The notes beneath the pieces are model-generated. The model had not been told where the DNA came from. It saw only the letters and a program-made list of their open reading frames with translations, and did no database searches. Below are positions 1 to 8,857 of a stretch of 64,000 bases of DNA, one piece after another. The DNA lies in the NCBI GenBank assembly GCA_964392305.1, contig CAYMPV010000034.1:4331-68330 (forward strand). The letters run 5' to 3'. Positions within the stretch are counted from its first letter, which is position 1, and each line of letters starts with the position of its first letter. The stretch is from JACKIC01 sp964392305 (GTDB taxonomy: Bacteria > Planctomycetota > UBA1135 > UBA2386). Position numbers and translations under genes: made by a program.

Positions 1-1
1 A

Positions 2-1189
2 GCAGTTGCCGATCCGATCCGCCTCCGCGACCTTGGCCACAAGGCCGAGGGTGGCGGTGTTCTCAGCCCCGACGAAGCCCTGTCGCTCTACCGCGGCCTC
101 GACCAACCTTCGCTGGGCCTGCTCGCCAACGACGTGCGCCTGCGCCTCAACCCGCCCGGCGAAGACGGCAAGGTGCGTGTCACCTACATCGTCGACCGCA
201 ACCTCAACCCGACCAACGTCTGCGTCACCGACTGCGGCTTCTGCGCGTTCTACCGTTCGCCCGGCGACGCCGAGGCCTACGTGCTGCCGCGTGAGGTCAT
301 CTACGGCAAGGTCGAAGAGCTCATCGAGAAGGGCGGCATCCAGTTGCTGCTGCAGGGCGGCCACCACCCCAAGCTCAAGACCGAGTGGTTCGCCGAGCTG
401 TTCACCGACCTCAAGAAGCGTTACCCGCAGGTCTGGATCCACGGCATGAGCCCGCCCGAGATCACGCATCTGTCCAAGCTCGAGAAGCGCCCCGTGCGCG
501 ACGTGCTGGTCGATCTGCAGGCAGCGGGCCTGGACTCGATCCCCGGCGGCGGCGCCGAGATCCTGGTCGAACGCGTGCGCAAGGTGATCGCGCCCAAGAA
601 GGCGACCACCGACGAATGGCTCGAGGTCTACCGCCAATGGGCGCAGCTCGGCGGCAAGGGCACCGCGACGATGATGTTCGGCCACGTCGAGACCGACGCC
701 GAACGCATCGAGCACATGACGCGCATCCGCGAGTTGCAGGACGAGACCGGCGGCGTGTTCACCGCGTTCATCCCGTGGACGTTCCAGCCGGAGAACACGG
801 CGATGGGTGAGCAGTTCCTCGCGGCGCGCGGCGGACAGAAGGCGACCGTCGCCGAATACCTGCGCACGCTGAGCCTGTCGCGCCTCTACCTGCAGAACGT
901 GCCGCACGTGCAGTCGAGCTTCGTCACGCAGGGCATGAAGACCTGCCAGGTCGGCCTGTCGATGGGCGCCGACGACTTCGGCTCGGCGATGCTCGAGGAG
1001 AACGTGGTCAGCTCGGCCGGCTGCACGCACCCGACTTCGATCCCCGAGATCGAGCGGCACATCAAGGACGCCGGCTTCGTGCCGCAGCGCCGCAACATGA
1101 TGTATCAGCCGGTGGAGACGCCGGAGACCGACAAGTTCGGCAAGCCCAAGGGCGAGAAGAAGGCGATCGTGTCGCAGGTCCAGGCCTGA
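2..1189 (+). CDS. mqnC: cyclic dehypoxanthinyl futalosine synthase MqnC (5' end cut by window)
   Basis: Radical SAM enzyme that cyclises dehypoxanthinyl futalosine in the futalosine route to menaquinone, in the cytoplasm. The three cluster cysteines are at bases 221-223, 233-235 and 242-244, in CVTDCGFCAF (CxxxCxxC). The stretch VTYIVDRNLNPTN just before them is typical of MqnC and separates it from MqnE. The frame is open to the first bases of the window without a start, and the residues before base 134 match the family N-terminus, so the gene begins outside. The C-terminus is complete and ends in a charged tail. The partner mqnE lies 6.5 kb downstream on the same strand. Assignment is by motif and overall family resemblance. 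Confidence 0.93.
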   Translation, partial: AVADPIRLRDLGHKAEGGGVLSPDEALSLYRGLDQPSLGLLANDVRLRLNPPGEDGKVRVTYIVDRNLNPTNVCVTDCGFCAFYRSPGDAEAYVLPREVIYGKVEELIEKGGIQLLLQGGHHPKLKTEWFAELFTDLKKRYPQVWIHGMSPPEITHLSKLEKRPVRDVLVDLQAAGLDSIPGGGAEILVERVRKVIAPKKATTDEWLEVYRQWAQLGGKGTATMMFGHVETDAERIEHMTRIRELQDETGGVFTAFIPWTFQPENTAMGEQFLAARGGQKATVAEYLRTLSLSRLYLQNVPHVQSSFVTQGMKTCQVGLSMGADDFGSAMLEENVVSSAGCTHPTSIPEIERHIKDAGFVPQRRNMMYQPVETPETDKFGKPKGEKKAIVSQVQA

Positions 1190-1329
1190 CCGGCCGTCCC
1201 GGTGTCCCGCAGTCATCCCGGGATCCAAGGGCGCGCAACCGACGCGCCGAGCAGCTCCTGGATTTTCCTAGTGGAATCGCTGCATGAGATGCCGCGGAAA
1301 GCCGATGCGGTTGCGGGGGAAGAAAGAGT

Positions 1330-1971
1330 ATGCCGTCTGCCTTGCCCGCAGCTCCAGCGCTCTGGCGCAGCGTCGTCGTCGTCGGTTGTGTGGTCGTCGC
1401 GCTCGGCGCGATCGGCCGCGTCTTCTGGCAGCAAGACCTGCGTTACTCGCTGCCGACACCGAGACCCGCCGACCTCGTCGCGCCGCCGGTCGGCGGACCG
1501 TTGCCGCTGCCGGCCGAGGTGATCGCTGCTGCACACCTAGTGCCTGGCAAACCGGTCCTGCTCAACTTCTACAACCACGACTGCCCTTGCTCGCGCTTCA
1601 ACCGCGAGCATCTGCAATTCCTGCTCAACCGCTTCGGCGCGCAGGTGCAGTTCGTCGGCATCGTCGAGACCGAGCTCGACGACGCCATCGAGACCGGGCT
1701 GGCGATGCCGCACGTCGTCGACCACGATGCCCACATCGCCAAGGCGCTCGGCGTCTACGCGACGCCGCAGGCGGTGCTGATCGACGCGCACGGCCGCCTG
1801 CTGTTCCGGGGCAACTACAACACCAGCCGCTACTGCACGGCAGCCCAGACGCAGTTCGCGCGCCTCGCCATCGAGGCGATGCTGAACGACACCGGTGTGG
1901 TCCGCGAACCGCAGGCCGACATCGCCTACGGCTGCTCGCTCCCCGGGGAGGAATGCCGCGATGATCGCTGA
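1330..1971 (+). CDS. membrane-anchored thioredoxin-fold protein with CPC motif
   Basis: 213 residues. One N-terminal membrane segment (about residues 11-33) is followed by a thioredoxin-like domain. The active-site position carries C85-P86-C87 (HDCPCSRF) instead of the usual CxxC, and the cis-proline loop is YATPQ near residue 146. It probably acts as a periplasm-facing redoxin; the substrate is unknown. A purine-rich ribosome-binding site lies just before the ATG. Its 3' end overlaps the next gene, a hybrid histidine kinase, by 11 bases, so the two are probably co-translated and may form a redox or stress sensing pair (inference). Confidence 0.75.
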   Translation: MPSALPAAPALWRSVVVVGCVVVALGAIGRVFWQQDLRYSLPTPRPADLVAPPVGGPLPLPAEVIAAAHLVPGKPVLLNFYNHDCPCSRFNREHLQFLLNRFGAQVQFVGIVETELDDAIETGLAMPHVVDHDAHIAKALGVYATPQAVLIDAHGRLLFRGNYNTSRYCTAAQTQFARLAIEAMLNDTGVVREPQADIAYGCSLPGEECRDDR

Positions 1972-4030
1972 TCGTGCGCCGGCTTCCGCCACCGGGACCG
2001 CTGACATCCTGCACCCGGTGTTCTTGCGCGGCGATCGCCTGATGCTGGCGATGCTCGGCCTGCACCTGCTGTTCGGCACCTGGTTCGCCGTGTTCTACGA
2101 CACCTGGTACGAGGCCTGGACCGTCGGCGGCCTCGCCATCGGCATGTTCGCGGTCGCGATGATCATGCGACCCGGCTCGCTGCTGACCCGCTGCGTCGCC
2201 GGCGTCTCGCTGCAAGCCTTCGTGGCCCTGCACATCTACCAGCTGCACGGGCTGGCCGAGATGCACTTCTTCTTCTTCACCGCGTTCGCGGCGATGATCG
2301 CCTATCAGGATTGGCGATGCATGTGGCCTGGAGCGATCCTGATCATCGCCCAACACGTGCTGTTCGCGGTGATGCACAACCAGGGCGTCAACGTCTACTT
2401 CTACGAAGGGGACTACGTCGGGGTGACCAAGCTCGGTTTCCACTTCGGGATCGCGCTGTTCCACGTGGTGCTGTGCAACCTCTGGGCGACGCTGCTGCGA
2501 CGGCAGACGCTGATCGACCACCGCATGCGCCAGGAGCTCTCGGCGACCCAGGAAGCGGCGGAACGCGCCTCGGCCGCGAAGACGAACTTCCTCGCCAACA
2601 TGAGCCATGAGCTGCGCACGCCGATGGCCGGCGTGTTGGGCATGACCGAACTGCTGCTCCGCGGCGACCTGACGCCCGAGCAACGTGATGGCCTGGAGGT
2701 CGTGCACAACTCGGCGCGTGCACTCGTCGACATCGTCAACGACGCGCTCGACCTGTCGCGGGTCGAAGCCGGCAAGCTCGAGCTCACCGCGGCGACCTTC
2801 GACCTGAGACGCCTCGCCGAGGAGGTCGTCGAGCTGCTGCAACCACGCGCCGCGCAGAACAGAACCGAGCTGACCATGCGCTGGCAGCCCGGCGGGCCGA
2901 ACATGCTGCACGGCGACGCCGGTCGCTTGCGCCAGATCCTGGTCAACCTCGGTGGCAACGCGATCAAGTTCGCGCCGGGCGGCAGCGTGCTGCTCGAGGT
3001 CGGGGTCACGCCGGCGGCGGTCGGCAGCCCGGCATCGGTCGTGGTGCGGATCGACGACGACGGCAAGGGCATCGCCGCCGACGTGCTACCGCGCCTGTTC
3101 CAGCGCTTCGAACAGGGCGGCGCCGGCACGTTCACGACGCACGGCGGTAGCGGCCTGGGTCTGGCGATCAGCAAGGAACTGGTCGAACTCATGCGCGGCG
3201 ACCTGACGCTGCACAGCGTCGAGGGCGCCGGCACGACGTTCGTCCTCTCCCTGCAACTGCCCGTTGCCGCACCGCTCGACGAACGACAGCAGGTCGATGC
3301 GCACGCGCTGCTGGTCGGCACGCGTCAACTGACCCTCGAGGTGCTGGCTGAGCAGCTCGAGTCGTTGGGCGCGACCGTCGAGGTCGTGACCAGCCCGCCA
3401 GCCGCGATCGCCGCGGCACACGCCGCAGCCGCCGCCGGGCGCTCCTTCGACCTGCTGCTGGTCGAGCCGGAGCTGTGCGCAGAACTGGACTCCCTGGCCG
3501 AGGAGATACGGGTCGTGCTGCTCGGCCCCGGCCACGAAGGAACGCGCCACGAGCGAATCGTCTGGCTGCACCGCCAGCGCGACCTCGAGAACGTGGTCTG
3601 CAAGACCGGACGAGGGCGAAGCACACGGATCGCAGCGGTGCCCGACCTCGGCATGCGCGTCCTGCTCGCCGAGGATGACGCGGTCTGCGCGCGCGTCGCG
3701 CTGCGCATGCTGCAGACGCTCGGCTGCGCGGTGGATCACGCCGAGAACGGCGCGATCGCGATGCAGTTGTTCGGCGACAAGGACTACGACCTGGTGATCA
3801 TCGACTGCCGCATGCCGGTCATGGACGGCTACGCAGCAATGGCCGAGATCCGCGCCCGGCAACCCGCCGATCGACACGTGCCGATCGTGGCACTCTCGGC
3901 CAACAGCCTCGCCGAGGATCGCGATCGCTGCTTCGCCGCCGGAGCGGATCGGTTCGTGACCAAACCGGTGAGCCTGCATCAGCTGGCCGCGGTCCTCGAG
4001 GAACTCCGCTTCGCACCGAGTCAGCCGTGA
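1961..4030 (+). CDS. hybrid sensor histidine kinase with C-terminal receiver domain
   Basis: 689 residues. About six N-terminal membrane helices include a segment with HFFFF and AYQDW, a pattern known from membrane sensor modules of other signalling proteins. A HisKA domain follows, with the phospho-accepting H216 in SHELRTP. The HATPase domain has DDDGKGI and GSGLGLAISKEL. A degenerate receiver-like stretch comes next (about 440-550), then a full receiver domain with phospho-acceptor D615 in IDCRMPVMDG and a TKP lysine. The start is the ATG with GGGGAGG 10 bases upstream, inside the end of the redoxin gene; a longer frame exists but has no such site. No output domain is seen, so phosphotransfer to an unlinked partner is likely. 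Confidence 0.9.
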   Translation: MIADRAPASATGTADILHPVFLRGDRLMLAMLGLHLLFGTWFAVFYDTWYEAWTVGGLAIGMFAVAMIMRPGSLLTRCVAGVSLQAFVALHIYQLHGLAEMHFFFFTAFAAMIAYQDWRCMWPGAILIIAQHVLFAVMHNQGVNVYFYEGDYVGVTKLGFHFGIALFHVVLCNLWATLLRRQTLIDHRMRQELSATQEAAERASAAKTNFLANMSHELRTPMAGVLGMTELLLRGDLTPEQRDGLEVVHNSARALVDIVNDALDLSRVEAGKLELTAATFDLRRLAEEVVELLQPRAAQNRTELTMRWQPGGPNMLHGDAGRLRQILVNLGGNAIKFAPGGSVLLEVGVTPAAVGSPASVVVRIDDDGKGIAADVLPRLFQRFEQGGAGTFTTHGGSGLGLAISKELVELMRGDLTLHSVEGAGTTFVLSLQLPVAAPLDERQQVDAHALLVGTRQLTLEVLAEQLESLGATVEVVTSPPAAIAAAHAAAAAGRSFDLLLVEPELCAELDSLAEEIRVVLLGPGHEGTRHERIVWLHRQRDLENVVCKTGRGRSTRIAAVPDLGMRVLLAEDDAVCARVALRMLQTLGCAVDHAENGAIAMQLFGDKDYDLVIIDCRMPVMDGYAAMAEIRARQPADRHVPIVALSANSLAEDRDRCFAAGADRFVTKPVSLHQLAAVLEELRFAPSQP

Positions 4031-4040
4031 GCCCGCTCCC

Positions 4041-4349
4041 TCACAGGATCATGCGCCACGGCTTGAACACCGCAGGGAAGCCGTTCCAGTAGGTGTCGGA
4101 CTTGTCGGTGAAGATGAGCGGGTCGTAGTTGACGCCGTTGTAGAAGGCCACGACCGGACCAGCGATCGCGCCGCCGAGGAACACGAACGGCGCATAGTAC
4201 CATTCCGAGGGACGCAGCGAGGCCACACACAGATCGACGCCGCCGGTGATCGGGCTGACCGCGGTGCCCGCGATCGTGGCGCAGCCGCTCAACGACGAGG
4301 CGGCAGCGAGCAGGGTGATGAAGGCGCAGTTGCGAAGGTTCTTGTTCAT
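4041..4349 (-). CDS. small lipoprotein of unknown function
   Basis: 102 residues. The N-terminus MNKNLRNC leads into a hydrophobic stretch and the lipobox LSGC with the lipidated cysteine at 23, so it is a predicted lipoprotein. The mature part contains GGAIAGPVVAFYNG, probably a membrane-associating or glycine-rich hairpin segment, and a WNGFPAVF tail. The frame is open further upstream but without a signal sequence, so the start was placed at 4349. It converges with the histidine kinase gene, 10 bases apart. Function not recognised. Confidence 0.7.
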   Translation of the reverse strand: MNKNLRNCAFITLLAAASSLSGCATIAGTAVSPITGGVDLCVASLRPSEWYYAPFVFLGGAIAGPVVAFYNGVNYDPLIFTDKSDTYWNGFPAVFKPWRMIL

Positions 4350-4471
4350 GGCGAAACAGCGCGGCGCGGCGCCGCTTATGCCAGAACAGGAGAAGCTCCG
4401 CGACGCCACGCTGCAAGCGCGCGCAGCGATCGGGGAGATCCGCCACGATCGGTGACGGTGCACCGCGTCGC

Positions 4472-5476
4472 TCAGTCCTTGTTCTTCGGCTCTGGCGGCG
4501 GCGCGGGCGGATCCTTGGCGACGGGCTCGACGACCTCGGGCTGCCCCGGCTTGAGCAACGCCAGCGCGATCCCGGCGACGTGCCCCACCGCTTCGCGCGA
4601 GCGCCCGAGATCCGCGACCAGCAGCAGGTCGGCGCGGTCGCGCTTCTTGGTGAACTTCTTGAGGGCCGGCTGCATCACCCGCATCGCCGGATCGGTGCGC
4701 GCCCTCTCCAGGAACGCGTCGATCGCCTTGTCACTGACCGCGACGCCCTCGCCATCGGTCGCGTGACGAAGCGCAGCCTCGACGGTGAGGTGAGGATCAT
4801 CGGCGTCACCCGTCGCCATCAGCCGGATCGACAAGAACGACGGCGCCTGCCCCTCGGGCCACTCCGCGTCGCCGAACATGCCCTTGAGCACACGCTGCTG
4901 CAGCGGCCCCTTGGTCACGTCCAGTACGACGTAGGCGAGCACTTCACCTTTGCCGGAGAGCAGCGACATGACGTCGGCGCACGGCATGCCTTGCCGCTTC
5001 TCGCCCTCGAACACCGGATCGAGCGCCAGCCCCGTGCCCCAGACCTGCACCTTCTCCGACGGTTGATACATGCGCTCTTCGCGGTACCCGCTGCGGCACC
5101 AGACCTCGCGCCCCTGCATGTCTTGCTTCTTCCAGTTGCCGTATTGAAAGCTGTTCGGCAGAGGCAGGCCCGTGTTGCCCTCGAAGATGCGCACCTCGCG
5201 GATCTGACGCGCGTCGTCGACAGGCTCCCCGAACTCCGCGACCAGCAGCAACCGGTCGAGCGCGTCCAGAGGCCCGCCGAACTCCCGCTCCATCTCGCCG
5301 AACATCGGCCCGAGGATCGAGGCCTCGAGATCACCCCAGATCTCCTTGTCACGCAGCTTGGCGAGGTCGACGCTGACCACGTTGCGATAGTCATCGAGCA
5401 GGAACGCCTTCGCGGGGATCGGCTCCTGGCCGATGGCGAGGGCGACGAACAGCAGCGCGGGAACAACCTTGATCAT
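4472..5476 (-). CDS. exported protein of unknown function
   Basis: 334 residues. A short signal peptide (cleavage near residue 16, after AIGQ) precedes a soluble region without a recognised motif. Acidic and basic residues are mixed, with one LLLVAEFGEP and one LLLVADLG stretch that may be related beta-strands of an internal duplication. The C-terminus is proline-rich and charged (PPAPPPEPKNKD), typical of a disordered tail. It is a monocistron pointing away from the acyltransferase gene; the 102-bp gap to that gene may hold divergent promoters. Probably periplasmic; function unknown. Confidence 0.7.
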   Translation of the reverse strand: MIKVVPALLFVALAIGQEPIPAKAFLLDDYRNVVSVDLAKLRDKEIWGDLEASILGPMFGEMEREFGGPLDALDRLLLVAEFGEPVDDARQIREVRIFEGNTGLPLPNSFQYGNWKKQDMQGREVWCRSGYREERMYQPSEKVQVWGTGLALDPVFEGEKRQGMPCADVMSLLSGKGEVLAYVVLDVTKGPLQQRVLKGMFGDAEWPEGQAPSFLSIRLMATGDADDPHLTVEAALRHATDGEGVAVSDKAIDAFLERARTDPAMRVMQPALKKFTKKRDRADLLLVADLGRSREAVGHVAGIALALLKPGQPEVVEPVAKDPPAPPPEPKNKD

Positions 5477-5578
5477 GACGACTCCATGGCGATGCGCGGC
5501 ATGCTACCGCGCGACCACCGCGTGATGCACGGCAGTTGACCCGCGTGCGCGGCGCCAACATGCTGCGCGCGCCCGTTC

Positions 5579-6718
5579 ATGCCCCCGCTCGACCACGCCG
5601 CATACCGCGACCGCCGCACGTTCGCCAATCTGGACGGGTTGCGCTGCCTCTCCATCGTCGCAGTGCTGTGGTACCACGTGCCGCGTCGGGAACTCTTGCC
5701 TGGTGCACTCGAACGCGGCTTCCTGGGCGTCGACCTGTTCTTCGTGCTCAGCGGTTTCCTGATCACCACACTGCTGCTGCGCGAACGCGAACACCTCGGC
5801 CGCATCTCGCTCGCTGCGTTCTACATGCGCCGCACGCTGCGCATCTTCCCGATCTACTACCTGGCGCTGTTCGGCTACAGCATGTGGGTCGCGTGGTCCA
5901 AGACCGCGACGCAGCTGCACATCAGAGAACCGTTCTTCGCGTCGCTCCCCTTCTACGCGACCTACACGTCGAACGTCGTCGGCACGGAACTGACCTGGCG
6001 CCACACGTGGTCGTTGGCGACCGAAGAACAGTTCTACCTGCTGTGGCCGCCGCTGCTGGCGTGGCTCGGGCCGAGGCTGTCGTTGTGGGTGCTCGCCCTG
6101 GCGTTCCTGGCCACGCAGGCGATCAGCTTCGGCCAACTCGACTGGCTGTTCACGTCCGGGTGGCAACCCGAGGCTGCGTTCGTCGGCACGACCTTCGCGC
6201 CGATCCTGCTGGGCGTGGCGCTCGCCATGGTGCTGCACACGCGACGCGGCCACACGCTGGTCGCCGGCTTGCTCGGCGCACCGTGGATCGGTGTGGCGCT
6301 CGCTGGCGCAGTGCTGACCGCGGCGAGCCTTGCCGAAGGCCCGGGGCTGCAGCTGCAGAGCGGCGTCGTGCACTTCCGCGGCCTGCCGCGACTGGCAACG
6401 CACCTGGCGATGACCCTGTTGCTGGCGCACTGTGTCGTGCAGGAACGAACGTGGCTGCGCCACCTGCTGAACCTGCGGCCCGTCGCCTACCTCGGCCGCA
6501 TCAGCTACGGCATCTACCTGCTGCACGCGCCGGTGTTCCTGGCCTGGTACGCGGGTGGCTTCCAGTGGTTCGGGCTGCCCGCGCCGCAGTTGGGGCTGCC
6601 CGGAGCGCTGCTCATGTTCACCTGCGCCAGCCTGGTGACGATCGCGGTCGCGGCGCTGAGTTTCCACGTGTTCGAGATGCCGTTCCTGCGGCTCAAGCGG
6701 CGCTTCGAGCGGCGTTGA
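5579..6718 (+). CDS. acyltransferase 3 family membrane protein (OafA/YrhL type)
   Basis: 379 residues, about ten membrane helices. The family signature is clear: NLDGLRCLSIVAVLWYH near residue 18 with the conserved histidine, then GVDLFFVLSGFLITTLLL and RRTLRIFPIYYLAL. Such proteins O-acylate sugars of surface polysaccharide or peptidoglycan in the inner membrane. The C-terminal block LGRISYGIYLLHAPVF is also typical. There is no glycosyltransferase neighbour to indicate the acceptor. The 3' end overlaps the convergent EamA transporter by 26 bases. Confidence 0.92.
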   Translation: MPPLDHAAYRDRRTFANLDGLRCLSIVAVLWYHVPRRELLPGALERGFLGVDLFFVLSGFLITTLLLREREHLGRISLAAFYMRRTLRIFPIYYLALFGYSMWVAWSKTATQLHIREPFFASLPFYATYTSNVVGTELTWRHTWSLATEEQFYLLWPPLLAWLGPRLSLWVLALAFLATQAISFGQLDWLFTSGWQPEAAFVGTTFAPILLGVALAMVLHTRRGHTLVAGLLGAPWIGVALAGAVLTAASLAEGPGLQLQSGVVHFRGLPRLATHLAMTLLLAHCVVQERTWLRHLLNLRPVAYLGRISYGIYLLHAPVFLAWYAGGFQWFGLPAPQLGLPGALLMFTCASLVTIAVAALSFHVFEMPFLRLKRRFERR

Positions 6719-7583
6719 CCCGACGGCGCACGCTGCGCAGGGCCACCGCGCCGACGATCAAGGCCCCACCCATCCACACCAGCCAGTGTGGCTGTTCGCC
6801 GTGCACCGCGAACGCCAGCAGCGGATTGAGCGCCGGCTCGATCATCAGCAACAGCGACGCCTGCACCGCCGACACCTGCGCCATCGAACGCACGAGCAAC
6901 GCGTAGGCGAGTCCGACCTGGAACACGCCGAGCACCAGCACCGCGACCCAGTCCCCCACGTCACCCAGGGTCGGCGTCTGGCCGAAGACCGGCATCAACG
7001 CGAACGCGATCGGCAGCGTGCACAGGTTGCCCCAGGCGACCGCGGCGCAGGCCTCGTCACTGCCGTTGCGCCCCAGCCAGCGCATACCGAGCAGCAGCGC
7101 CGCGTAACCGAGCCCGGAGCCGAGCGCGATCCAGTCGCCGAGCTGCGGCTGAGGTGCGGTGGCCTGCGCCTGCTGCGGGGCGACGAAGCACAGCGTCATG
7201 CCGATGGCCACCCAGACGAACGTGCGCAGATCGCGCGCCCCGGGTTTCTCGCCGAGCAGCCACGGGCTCACGATCACGATCCACAGCGGCGCCGTCGACT
7301 GCAGGAAGATCGCGTTCGCCGCCGTCGTCAACGCGTTCGCGACCACGAACAGGCAGGTCGCGGCGAAATACGCCGGCACCAGCGAGAGCACGCGCCACGA
7401 CGGCCAGTGCCGCGCCTGCGGCAGCAGCACGAACAGGGTCAGGGCGGCGATGCCGGCGCGCAATCCGGCGCGTTCGAGCGACGGAAAGTCACAGCTCTTG
7501 ATCAGCGCACCGCCGGTCGCGAACAGCGCACCGGCGATCAGGACGCGCAGGGATGGGGCCACGAAGGTCGAGGGTTGTCGCAC
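6693..7583 (-). CDS. EamA/DMT family transporter
   Basis: About 296 residues from the GTG at 7583; a second GTG at 7562 is also possible. Ten hydrophobic helices are arranged as two EamA repeats, with the typical FLQSTAPLWIVIVSPWLLGE in the first half and LLMIEPALNPLLAFAVHGE in the second. Family members export amino acids or other metabolites across the inner membrane; the substrate cannot be read from sequence. The frame stays open to 7709, but the extra N-terminal 42 residues are low-complexity, so they were left out. It diverges from mqnE. Confidence 0.88.
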   Translation of the reverse strand: MRQPSTFVAPSLRVLIAGALFATGGALIKSCDFPSLERAGLRAGIAALTLFVLLPQARHWPSWRVLSLVPAYFAATCLFVVANALTTAANAIFLQSTAPLWIVIVSPWLLGEKPGARDLRTFVWVAIGMTLCFVAPQQAQATAPQPQLGDWIALGSGLGYAALLLGMRWLGRNGSDEACAAVAWGNLCTLPIAFALMPVFGQTPTLGDVGDWVAVLVLGVFQVGLAYALLVRSMAQVSAVQASLLLMIEPALNPLLAFAVHGEQPHWLVWMGGALIVGAVALRSVRRRVNAARSAA

Positions 7584-7714
7584 GGCGCCAACCCGCCGTC
7601 CAGCGCCGTCGGTCGGCGGGGTTCGAGCGCCGCAGAACGCCCTTCCTCCGACGCCGCCTTCACCTGAGCTCGTTGAAAGACTAGGCTCTGCGGCCCGTTT
7701 ACAGCCCAAAGAGC

Positions 7715-8854
7715 ATGAACGCCTACGCCTACGCGCACCTCGACGAATCCCTCGCCACCCGCCTGATCGACCGCGCCGGTCTGGGTGACATCGACGCCAA
7801 GGTCCGCGGCGGCGACCGCCTGTCGCTCGAGGACGGTGTGCGGCTCTACGAAACGCCGCACCTGGCCGCCGTCGGCCTGATGGCGCACCGCGTGCGCAGC
7901 CGCATGCACGGCAAGAAGACCTACTTCAACATCAACCAGCACGTCAACTACACGAACATCTGCATCTACTCGTGCAAGTTCTGCGCGTTCGCTGCCAAGG
8001 AAGGGGAGGAACGCGCCTACCTGATGACGCCCGAGATCGTCGAGCAGAAGGTGCGTGAACAGCTGCACCGCCCGGTCACCGAGGTGCACATGGTCGCCGG
8101 CATCCACCCGACGATGCCGTACGAGTACTACCTCGACGTCGTGCGCGCCGCCAAACGCGCGCGCCCCGACATCCACGTCAAGGCGTTCACGATGGTCGAG
8201 ATCGACCACATGCTGAAGATCTCGGGCAAGAGCGAGGACGAGGTGTTCGCCGACCTGCGCGAGGCGGGCCTCGGCAGCTGCCCCGGCGGCGGCGCCGAAG
8301 TGCTCGTCGACCGTGTGCACAAGGCCGTGTTCCGCGAGAAGCAGGGCCCGCAGGGCTGGCTCGACACCGCGCGCAAGGTGCAGAAGGCCGGCTTCAAGAT
8401 GAACGCGACGATGCTCTACGGCCACATCGAGCGCACCGAGGAACGCGTCACGCACCTGATCAAGCTGCGCGAGCTGCAGGACGAGTGCGGCGGCTTCATG
8501 GCCTACATCCCGCTCGCGTTCTGGCCCTACCACACCGACCTCGCCAACTACGGCCACGTCACCACCGGCTTCCTCGACCAGCGCTCGATCGCGGTCGGCC
8601 GGCTGATGCTCGACAACTTCCCGCACATCAAGGCCTACTGGATCATGCTGACGCAGGAGTCGGCGCAGACGGCGTTGAGCTTCGGCGCCAACGACATCGA
8701 CGGCACGGTGACCGAGGAGAAGATCACGCACGACGCGGGCACGACCGAGCCAGAGGTGCTGACGCCCGACGAGATCGGACATCTGATCCGCGAGGCGGGG
8801 TATGAGCCGGTGCAGCGGTCGACGGTGTACGAGGAGATCGGCGCGGCGGGCTGA
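7715..8854 (+). CDS. mqnE: aminodeoxyfutalosine synthase MqnE
   Basis: 379 residues. Radical SAM enzyme that joins the MqnA product to SAM-derived adenosine to give aminodeoxyfutalosine, the first radical step of futalosine menaquinone synthesis. Cluster cysteines are C83, C87 and C90 (CIYSCKFCAF), preceded by HVNYTN. The segment VHMVAGIHPTMPYEYYL is the MqnE-type version of the barrel. SCPGGGAEVL and NATMLYGHIE match both Mqn radical enzymes. mqnC lies upstream on the same strand with six genes between, so the two need not be co-transcribed. It converges with the next gene, 3 bases apart. Confidence 0.95.
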   Translation: MNAYAYAHLDESLATRLIDRAGLGDIDAKVRGGDRLSLEDGVRLYETPHLAAVGLMAHRVRSRMHGKKTYFNINQHVNYTNICIYSCKFCAFAAKEGEERAYLMTPEIVEQKVREQLHRPVTEVHMVAGIHPTMPYEYYLDVVRAAKRARPDIHVKAFTMVEIDHMLKISGKSEDEVFADLREAGLGSCPGGGAEVLVDRVHKAVFREKQGPQGWLDTARKVQKAGFKMNATMLYGHIERTEERVTHLIKLRELQDECGGFMAYIPLAFWPYHTDLANYGHVTTGFLDQRSIAVGRLMLDNFPHIKAYWIMLTQESAQTALSFGANDIDGTVTEEKITHDAGTTEPEVLTPDEIGHLIREAGYEPVQRSTVYEEIGAAG

Positions 8855-8857
8855 GCG

